A model generated the notes under the pieces. It searched no databases. It saw only the letters and a list, made by a program, of their open reading frames with translations, and had not been told where the DNA came from. A stretch of 64,000 bases of DNA from Hyphomonas pacifica (GTDB lineage Bacteria; Pseudomonadota; Alphaproteobacteria; Caulobacterales; Hyphomonadaceae), in assembly GCF_000682675.1 (NCBI RefSeq), contig NZ_AWFA01000023.1, positions 124,001 through 188,000 on the forward strand, in the 5' to 3' direction. Of this stretch, positions 57,984 to 64,000 are shown in pieces. The first letter of the stretch is position 1; each line of letters starts with the position of its first letter. A program made the translations under genes and the position numbers.

Positions 57984-58925
57984 TCAAAGTTCCGGCAGGC
58001 GCCGGCTGATGCGTGCCAGAATATCGTCAAAGAGTGCAGGCTCCCTGTAGTAAAGCGCTCGTGACTTCGCATAAGCGTCCGCGTACGCCTTTCGCGTTTC
58101 TGCGTCGCTCAACAGAAAGGCTTCGTTCCTGGTGAGGTCCGGTTCATCTGCCTTGCGGAACCTTTTGGCCTTGTGGTCCTTGTACGCGTCTGTTCCGATG
58201 AACTCTTTCACTGAGGCGTCAGCGAGCAGGCAGTACACGTCATAATAGTGGCGCATGAAATTGACAGGCATGTCGCCGTCCGCCTGCTGCTTTCGGAATT
58301 TCGTTGAGATGGTCTGGAGCTTTTCGACAAAAGTATAGCCCGGCTCATAGCAAGGCACATCGACCGCGCGGGTGTCGGTCAGGTCTGCAATCCCACTCTC
58401 GACTGCAAGTTCGTAAGCCCAGGACGAAATCGTACATGGCCGGTTCGGCGCCACCTGGTCGAACCCGACTTCGAGCAGGATGCCTGCCTTCAGCCCTTCT
58501 GGCAGTGGATTCACCGACTCATACTTCAATCGAATGCCTGCGCCGCGATAGTGGCGTGTGTCGTCGAACTCTTCGTCGCGGACCACTTCGATAATGCCAG
58601 GAATTTTGATGGCTTCGGCCAGACCGTTGAAGAATTCGAGACGCGCCTTTACCTGCGCAGGCTTGTTGTGGTTTGGGCCATACTGGAGGTCGGTCTCTGG
58701 GTGGATCAGGATGTCGATGTCTTCCGAAAAACGGTCGATGAGGCCGTATCCCTTTGACAGCGAAGTTCCGCCTTTCAGCTCAAACTTATAGTCAAGCTGC
58801 TGCAGTCCCCAGAGGCAGTGCATCAACCAGTAGTCTTTTTCGATGAGGCCCGGATCGATAGTGTTGTTTCGCGCAGCAACAGCGATGAGGTCGGCAAAAT
58901 CAGGCAGTGCGTGCAGGAGGGTCAC
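57984..58925 (-). CDS. abiEii: Nucleotidyltransferase toxin AbiEii
   Basis: A 313-residue AbiEii/AbiGii nucleotidyltransferase, toxin of a type IV toxin-antitoxin and phage-abortive-infection system. The GGTSLSKGY motif (52-60) and RFSEDIDI (65-72) give the G-S and D-x-D catalytic residues. It overlaps the antitoxin gene by ATGA and is translated after it. Confidence 0.9.
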   Translation of the reverse strand: MTLLHALPDFADLIAVAARNNTIDPGLIEKDYWLMHCLWGLQQLDYKFELKGGTSLSKGYGLIDRFSEDIDILIHPETDLQYGPNHNKPAQVKARLEFFNGLAEAIKIPGIIEVVRDEEFDDTRHYRGAGIRLKYESVNPLPEGLKAGILLEVGFDQVAPNRPCTISSWAYELAVESGIADLTDTRAVDVPCYEPGYTFVEKLQTISTKFRKQQADGDMPVNFMRHYYDVYCLLADASVKEFIGTDAYKDHKAKRFRKADEPDLTRNEAFLLSDAETRKAYADAYAKSRALYYREPALFDDILARISRRLPEL

Positions 58926-59515
58926 GCGGCGGTTGCCTGATCAGGGTTCAATACAGGCTTGAGGAGCCTTGCAGCCCGCGCCGATCCGAAATCCTTCACC
59001 GCACGTGACAGTCGCGCGCGGTCCATACGTCGCGCACGCCTAAGTGCCTTGGGAAGCACGGTTGCCTTTTCCTCGGGAAGCCGATCGAGGTTGTGCAACA
59101 GATCCACCAGGAGGAATTCTTCGCTGAGGTTTGAAGGAACAGAGGTCCGCATGCGGAAGTCATAGCGTCGGCCATCCAGCTCGAAATGGCCGTGCCGTTT
59201 GCGATTATAAACTACCGGCTCATTGTAGAGCTGCGTCGTTCCCAATTCGAGGCTGTTATAGGCGTTTGGCGAAACCATAAGAAACCGGTCATCCCCCAGG
59301 AATGACTCAACCAGCTTCTCCGGCTTGGCGGGTGCCTGCCCGAACCGAGTTTTCTTCGGAGCCATATAGAGCCCTGCCCCAACCTTTTCGAGGCGTCCTT
59401 CGTCAAGCAGCTGTCCAACATGTCGATCGACAGCGTTTGACCAGGTCGCAAGCTCCTTGCGCCGGTACACCTGTCCGGGGCGCAATTTCCTTTTTAGTTT
59501 TGCAAGCGCGGTCAT
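58922..59515 (-). CDS. abiEi: AbiEi-type antitoxin / transcriptional repressor
   Basis: A 197-residue AbiEi-like protein. A winged-helix domain fills residues 1-60 (KELATWSNAVDRHVGQLLDEGRLEKVG region), then the conserved LYMAPKKT and FLVSPN-type segments and an Arg-rich helical C-terminus. AbiEi proteins block AbiEii and repress their operon at inverted repeats; one lies upstream. Confidence 0.88.
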   Translation of the reverse strand: MTALAKLKRKLRPGQVYRRKELATWSNAVDRHVGQLLDEGRLEKVGAGLYMAPKKTRFGQAPAKPEKLVESFLGDDRFLMVSPNAYNSLELGTTQLYNEPVVYNRKRHGHFELDGRRYDFRMRTSVPSNLSEEFLLVDLLHNLDRLPEEKATVLPKALRRARRMDRARLSRAVKDFGSARAARLLKPVLNPDQATAA

Positions 59516-59535
59516 GTTCTGTCTCCATCACCCAC

Positions 59536-59559
59536 AATATAGGGGTCATGCTCCATATT
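59536..59559 (-). promoter_or_regulatory. Possible AbiEi operator
   Basis: AATAT-A-GG and CC-ATATT form an imperfect inverted repeat around GGTCATGCT, 21 bases upstream of the abiEi start. AbiEi-type antitoxins bind such repeats; this site is inferred. Confidence 0.4.
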
Positions 59560-60051
59560 ATGCAACATTTCTTATTAAAAAGTCATGCACAACAAAGACA
59601 ATAAATACTCTCGACACAGGTGCAAGATATTGATTTTACGATGTTTTATAGAATGAGGAAGCAGGTCTCTTAATCACTGGAATGGCACAATCCGTACTAA
59701 ACAAAAGGGTCTGGGGTCCAATTTATTTATGAATTGAAGCTCGTACGCAGCGAAACCAGGTTGCCCTTTCGCCAAGAGCCGACAATGGATTCCGAACCGC
59801 GAGTGACGCGCCTCGAAATCGCAATTTAGTTGCAACAATTACAAGTACTTGCAGAATTTTCGCAACCAAATTGTATCCCACTTTGCATCCAATTTGTATC
59901 TCATTATTTCAAGAGATCTGGTTCGACCCCCGGTTAACGCGTCGAACCACTTTTAGGAATATACTTGCCGTCATTAGACCAATCGAAGCAAAAGCATTCA
60001 AATAGAGTCGCCGTGAAAATGACTGAATATCGACGCTCCGCACTTACCATT
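59560..60051. other. AT-rich non-coding region of the island
   Basis: About 490 bases without a supported gene. Seen: near-repeats AATTGTATC (about 59868) and AATTTGTATC (about 59890), and a perfect 8-bp inverted repeat GGTTCGAC/GTCGAACC at 59920-59927 and 59941-59948. Base composition is clearly more AT-rich than the flanking core genes. Confidence 0.5.
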
Positions 60052-60465
60052 TCATGATTCATCAGCCGTTCGAGGTTTTGAAGTATCGGGCCGTTGAGCC
60101 GCGAAAAGCGCAATCGTTCCGAGCAGCAATTCGATTGAACTTTCCCGCCAGGGCTGCCAACCAACCGCTGATCCTTGCTCGATAAGAACCGCAAAAACCC
60201 GAGCGAGCCCGACTGACAAAAATACCGTGGCTGCCACACTGTTTAGCGCCTTGTTTGTGAAGGCTACGACGGTCCCAACAGTGAGCAGTAGCCCAAGGCC
60301 AACTTCCCCACCCCCGATGATAGCTCTAACGGCAATTCGAGCTTCAGGGTCCACCAAATCCACTCCGTAATACCTCAAAATCTCTGGATTTATGAAGGTC
60401 CAAATCCCAAGGCCGATAAGCAATAGTCCCAGCAATACGTGGTAGTGACGTAAATAAACCGTCAT
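60052..60465 (-). CDS. DUF4345-like small membrane protein
   Basis: A 137-residue protein with four membrane spans (about 8-24, 48-66, 72-92, 106-122) and the RAIIGGGEVGLGLLL motif with acidic residue typical of DUF4345 proteins. Function unknown. It follows the truncated methyltransferase gene by two bases, so both were one operon. Confidence 0.6.
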   Translation of the reverse strand: MTVYLRHYHVLLGLLLIGLGIWTFINPEILRYYGVDLVDPEARIAVRAIIGGGEVGLGLLLTVGTVVAFTNKALNSVAATVFLSVGLARVFAVLIEQGSAVGWQPWRESSIELLLGTIALFAAQRPDTSKPRTADES

Positions 60466-60467
60466 TC

Positions 60468-60785
60468 TTAGAACCCCGCAAAAAAGCGAGGTGTAGATTT
60501 CTTATAGGCCAGATAGGCTTGCCCGTATTCTCGTTCCAGCCACGGCTCTTCAAAGAGCGGTGCCAGCAAATACAACAACCCCCAAAACGCCAAAAGGACC
60601 CGAATAAAAGGATCAGGGATCACAAGCCCCCATCCAATCAGACCTATCCAGGTGGCAACATAAACAGGATTTCGACTGTGTTGGAACCAGCCTTCCGTGC
60701 GTAAACCCGTCGGTTCTCCAAAAGCATTTCTCCATCCCATTAAAAAGGTTATCCGGAAAGCCGCTCCAAACCTTACAAAGATCAT
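60468..60785 (-). pseudogene. Isoprenylcysteine-carboxyl-methyltransferase-like protein, 5' end lost to the IS
   Basis: The 105 residues from ATG 60785 contain the SAM-binding family core (GWFQHSRNPVYVATW, LEREYGQAYLAYKKSTPRFF) of small membrane methyltransferases. The frame stays open upstream through a hydrophobic stretch (ALITIAGVIMIF) and then enters IS3 sequence at about 60800-60845. The usual first membrane helices are missing, so it is a broken remnant or a truncated protein. Confidence 0.65.
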
Positions 60786-60832
60786 TATGACACCGGCGAT
60801 GGTTATCAGAGCGCTCGACGGTTGGTCCCCAA

Positions 60833-61784
60833 ACAGAGCGACATCGCTGGTATGACCTTTACCGGCGGTTCGGTGAAGCCGGGCTTGAGGATCGGCGCGG
60901 CGGCTCTGGCCGGGTCTGGAACCGCATCCCGAATGAGGTGCGTCAGCAGGTGCTGGAAATGGCGCTCGACCGGCCGGACCTTTCTCCCCGCGAACTGGCC
61001 GTGACGTTCACGGACGAGAAGCGCTACTTCGTCTCGGAAGCCAGTGTTTACAGGCTTTTGAGGGCGCACGACCTGATTACCAGCCCGGCCTTCATCGTGA
61101 TGAAAGCGGCCGATGAGTTCAGGGAGAAAACCACCGCGCCCAACCAGCTCTGGCAGACCGACTTCACCTATCTGAAAGTGATCGGCTGGGGATGGTTCTA
61201 CCTCTCCACCGTGTTGGACGACTTCTCCCGTTACATCATCGCCTGGAAGCTCTGCTCGGGCATGGCGGCGAGCGATGTGCAGGACACGCTGAACCTGGCG
61301 CTTGAAGCTTCCGGACTCGATGAAGTGAATGTGGTTCATCGCCCGAGACTACTCTCAGACAACGGACCGTCTTACATCTCTGGCGATCTGGCTGAGTATC
61401 TTGCCGACAAAGGCATGCAGCATACGCGCGGCGCGCCGTATCATCCCCAGACGCAAGGAAAGATCGAGCGCTGGCATCAGACGCTGAAGAACCGCATCCT
61501 GTTGGAAATCTACTTCCTGCCCGGAGACCTTGAAGCGCAGATCGATGCGTTCGTCGGTTACTACAACCATCAGCGCTATCACGAGAGCCTGAACAATCTC
61601 ACTCCGGCAGATGTCTATACGGGCCGCGGCCAGACCATCCTGCTCGAACGTGAGAAAATCAAAAGGAGGACGATGAAACTACGGCGCTTGCAGCACGCCC
61701 AATCCGCTGCTTAACTCAAACCAGATGCGCCAGACCCTCCTTAAGTCAGGCAGCCTGAAGTCTCAAATTACCTGACGACGGACA
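60833..61784 (+). mobile_element. IS3-family element, left end missing
   Basis: Carries transposase sequence from about 60833 and a right terminus at 61784, where the minus strand reads TGTCCGTCGTCAGG exactly at the break in the P-type ATPase gene. No matching left terminus or OrfA is found upstream, so the element lost its left part, probably in a deletion that also removed the start of the methyltransferase gene. Confidence 0.78.
60842..61714 (+). pseudogene. IS3-family transposase (OrfB-like), 5'-truncated
   Basis: In-frame transposase sequence starts near RWYDLYRRFGEAGLEDR and continues through WNRIPNEVRQQV to a stop at 61714; a GTG at 60938 would give 258 residues. The integrase core keeps all three acidic residues: WQTDFTYL (Asp), LSDNGPSY (Asp) and QGKIERWH (Glu). 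The catalytic domain is complete but the DNA-binding N-terminus is degraded, so activity is unlikely. Confidence 0.82.
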
Positions 61785-62003
61785 CCCGCCAAAGAAGTAA
61801 GCGCCGATTATGAGGCCAAATCCTATAGAGTTAGGCAGGATGCTCATTTTCGGACCGAGCCATCCCGTAAGAAGGCAAAGACCCGCCAATCCAGCAAATA
61901 TCACTTCTGCACGGGAGCCGAGAACGCTGCTTACGATGTCATCATGATTGTGACCGGAATGGTCTTCATGTTGATTGTGATTTTTATGTTCAGACGTATT
62001 CAT
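61785..62003 (-). pseudogene. Heavy-metal P-type ATPase, cut by the IS
   Basis: From ATG 62003 (MNTSEHKNHN) an N-terminal His-rich stretch (HNQHEDHSGHNHDD) and the first two membrane helices (VIFAGLAGLCLLTG, GFGLIIGAYFFGG) match CadA/ZntA-type zinc/cadmium exporters. After Gly-Gly at 61785 the sequence becomes IS terminus, so only about 73 of roughly 700 residues remain. It follows the RND gene, so an efflux operon was interrupted. Confidence 0.78.
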
Positions 62004-62024
62004 ACTGAGCCCCAAAAATGAAAT

Positions 62025-62054
62025 GCGCCTCAGCGAAGAAACTCGCTGAGGCGC
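62025..62054 (-). terminator. Hairpin after the RND pump gene
   Basis: Perfect 12-bp stem GCGCCTCAGCGA/TCGCTGAGGCGC (62025-62036, 62043-62054) with a 6-base loop. The minus-strand continuation ATTTCATTTTT is moderately T-rich. Confidence 0.7.
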
Positions 62055-62061
62055 GAATGGT

Positions 62062-64000
62062 TCACTCTACCGGAGCCGTGCCGGCCTGGTGCTGCGTTTC
62101 CAAGAGTGAGTGATGGCTGTCTGGCTTAGGTGCGAACCAACGATGCAGGGCTGGCAGCACTAGAAGCGTCAGCAAAGTCGATGAGACAAGCCCGCCGATA
62201 ACCACCGTTGCCAGCGGTCTTTGAACTTCTGCGCCAACGCCTGTCGCAAACAGCAAGGGCGTCAAACCAAGAGCGGTCGTCATGGCCGTCATCAAGACGG
62301 GCCTGGCTCGTAGTCGCGCCGAGTCAAGGGCGAGAGTATTTCGGTCACGGCCTGCGCGAGCAAAATCATCCATGAAGCTTACAAGCACCATGCCATTGCC
62401 CAGTGCAATGCCAAACAAGGCAATGAAGCCGACAGTGGCAGGCACAGAAACGGGAAGGCCTGTGAGCCAGAGCGCCAAGGCACCACCCGTAAGAGCCAGA
62501 GGAATATTGAGCAAAATGAGAATGGCTGATTTTACGCGGCCAAACGTCATCAGCAGGATCAGAAACACAATGGCAAGCGTGATAGGAATAACGACAGCAA
62601 ATCTTGCATTTGCCTGTTGTTGAAGCTCGAACTGACCGCCCCAGACAAGCCGGTAGCCGGGTGCCAGTTGCAACTCCGCGTCGGTCAGGGCCTGAGCCTC
62701 GGCAACGAAACTTCCGATATCACGACCGCGAACATTCGCTTGCACGGCAATAAAGCGCTGACCATCTTCACGGGTAATCTGGCGCGGACCGATCACGCTT
62801 TCGATGTCTGCTACCTCGCGAAGCGGGATCATTGCGCCATCTTCTGATTTTAACAGGACACGCCCAATGGCTTCGGGATTTGACCGAGATTGTTCGTTCA
62901 GGCGAACGATGATTGGGAATTGCCGAACGCCTTCAAAAAGGGCACCGGCTTCAGCTCCGCCTACAGATGTCCGTAAAACCTCCAGGGCCTCTAGGATGTC
63001 GATGCCATAACGTCCCAAAGCTTCGCGATTAACCGTGATTTTTATCTCAGGGGCTCCTGTTAATTGTTCTGCTTGCACATCGGACGCCCCAGGGACCCTG
63101 AGTAACAATTGCTGGAGTTCATTGGATGATTGTATGAGTTGGTCTGAGTCAGGACCAAAGATCTTGATGGCGAGTTCTGCGCGCGTCCCTGTCAGCAATT
63201 CATCCACTGCCATGGCAATGGGCTGGCCGACATTGGCAAGAATTCCGGGGTAGTCTTCTAAAAACTCAGACAGCTCATACCGGAACGTCTCAGGTGACAT
63301 ACCCGCCCGCCATTCCGTTTTAGGTTTCATCGATAAAAATATCTCAGCACTATTGGTTGGATCTGTCATCGCGCCTACCTCGCCGCGACCAACTCGGGTC
63401 ACGATCGACTCGATTTCGGGGAACGATGAAGCCAACTGCGTTTCAATGCGCGTCACCGTGTCTTCGGCTTGCGTAAGCGAGATCGAGGGCGCCATCGTAA
63501 CGCGCAGCAATATGTCGCCTTCTTCAAGTTCAGGTGTAAATTCGGACCCAAGTTGAGATCCGGCAATTGCCCCCGATAGCAAGAGTATGCTGGCGAGCCC
63601 AATCGCGGCTGTGCGAAAGCGAATAAAAAAGCCAGCACAGACCGTTATCAGGCGCGTCATCATGTTATCTTTTTTGCGCGCCGTTTTTGCCGGGCGCATC
63701 ACACCGAAGGCTACTGCCGGGGCAATCAACGCCGCGTAAATCAATGATCCTGTCATGGCCAGCGCGGCAGACGCAGCAAGGGGGCGGAAGGTTTTGCCTT
63801 CGACGCCTTGGAGCGCAAATAGCGGTAAGAAGACGACAATTACAACAATGACAGCAGCGATCAACGGAGCGATGACCTCGGCGGTTGAGCGTGCAACGAC
63901 GTCCCGCCGCGTCTCATCCGGGTCTGACTTTAGGCCTCGGTCCACGTTCTCAGCAATTACGATAGCGCCATCGACCATCATGCCAATTGCAATGGCCACC
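62062..64000 (-). CDS. Heavy-metal efflux RND pump (CzcA/CusA type), 5' end beyond window
   Basis: At least 645 C-terminal residues of an inner-membrane RND permease of the heavy-metal efflux class. The TM4 motif GMMVDGAIVIAENVDRG carries the proton-relay Asp and Glu. The periplasmic PC1/PC2 lobes, the FGRVKSAILILLNIP stretch and the LALGNGMVLVSFMD-type helix follow. It would pair with CzcB/CzcC components, expected beyond the right edge. Metal specificity cannot be read from here; the trailing zinc/cadmium ATPase remnant hints at Zn, Cd or Co. Confidence 0.9.
   Translation of the reverse strand, partial: VAIAIGMMVDGAIVIAENVDRGLKSDPDETRRDVVARSTAEVIAPLIAAVIVVIVVFLPLFALQGVEGKTFRPLAASAALAMTGSLIYAALIAPAVAFGVMRPAKTARKKDNMMTRLITVCAGFFIRFRTAAIGLASILLLSGAIAGSQLGSEFTPELEEGDILLRVTMAPSISLTQAEDTVTRIETQLASSFPEIESIVTRVGRGEVGAMTDPTNSAEIFLSMKPKTEWRAGMSPETFRYELSEFLEDYPGILANVGQPIAMAVDELLTGTRAELAIKIFGPDSDQLIQSSNELQQLLLRVPGASDVQAEQLTGAPEIKITVNREALGRYGIDILEALEVLRTSVGGAEAGALFEGVRQFPIIVRLNEQSRSNPEAIGRVLLKSEDGAMIPLREVADIESVIGPRQITREDGQRFIAVQANVRGRDIGSFVAEAQALTDAELQLAPGYRLVWGGQFELQQQANARFAVVIPITLAIVFLILLMTFGRVKSAILILLNIPLALTGGALALWLTGLPVSVPATVGFIALFGIALGNGMVLVSFMDDFARAGRDRNTLALDSARLRARPVLMTAMTTALGLTPLLFATGVGAEVQRPLATVVIGGLVSSTLLTLLVLPALHRWFAPKPDSHHSLLETQHQAGTAPVE

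Noticed and set aside
59918-59950. tRNA-like T-arm sequence GGTTCGACCCCCGG
   Set aside because: No acceptor, D or anticodon stems can be folded around it; it is only an 8-bp inverted repeat.

Overview
The window reads as alphaproteobacterial chromosome, most likely from the Caulobacterales/Hyphomonadaceae side. Support comes from a tRNA-His with A73 and U72 and no encoded G-1, a PdhB carrying its own lipoyl domain, a PopA-like degenerate GGDEF protein beside mfd, RpmF/enolase/FtsB/PDH gene order, and gene families typical of these marine bacteria (DUF6285 with phosphotransferase, DUF2236, FecIR-linked TonB receptor). This placement is inferred from gene content; no database search was possible.

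Layout. 1-1745: sugar-acid genes (dgoK, cut by the left edge, and a lactonase). 1866-4258: secE-nusG, a terminator, tRNA-His and an OmpA-like protein with a 30-proline linker. 4368-10100: arginine succinyltransferase operon (M20 hydrolase, astA, astD, astB) ending in a maleylacetoacetate isomerase-type GST. 10097-20345: DUF3089-like protein, DUF6285/phosphotransferase pair, DUF502, recG, sdhE, mfd and the PopA-like protein. 20463-32772: acyl-CoA racemase, phosphatase, dipeptidase, rpmF, eno, ftsB, then pdhA-pdhB-pdhC-lipoprotein-lpdA and an Nramp-like transporter. 32769-35088: pxpABC (5-oxoprolinase). 35283-40964: minus-strand operon rlpA-dac-tmk-holB-tatD-MBL.

Accessory part. A tRNA-Ser (41187-41276) directly abuts a wrecked arsH, followed by arsC, ACR3 and arsR (to 43702). 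Next come two TetR-controlled modules (CaiB-type CoA transferase/enoyl-CoA hydratase, and a DUF2236 oxygenase). A minus-strand FecI-FecR-TonB receptor locus (51745-57050) feeds into two secreted amidohydrolases, one of which has lost every metal ligand. At 57605-57619 a 15-bp sequence identical in meaning to the end of guaA, followed by a terminator, looks like the edge of an element integrated in guaA. Everything to its right looks mobile: AbiE toxin-antitoxin genes, DUF4345 and a truncated methyltransferase, a partial IS3-type element, a P-type ATPase disrupted by that element, and a CzcA/CusA-type RND pump running off the right edge.

Most notable: the all-ligand-lost amidohydrolase partner, the Nramp-like transporter without metal ligands in the 5-oxoprolinase operon, the PopA-like c-di-GMP effector, the guaA remnant, the CTG-initiated arsC, the arsH/tRNA-Ser junction, twin TetR operators, and a TonB receptor with an internal second signal peptide.
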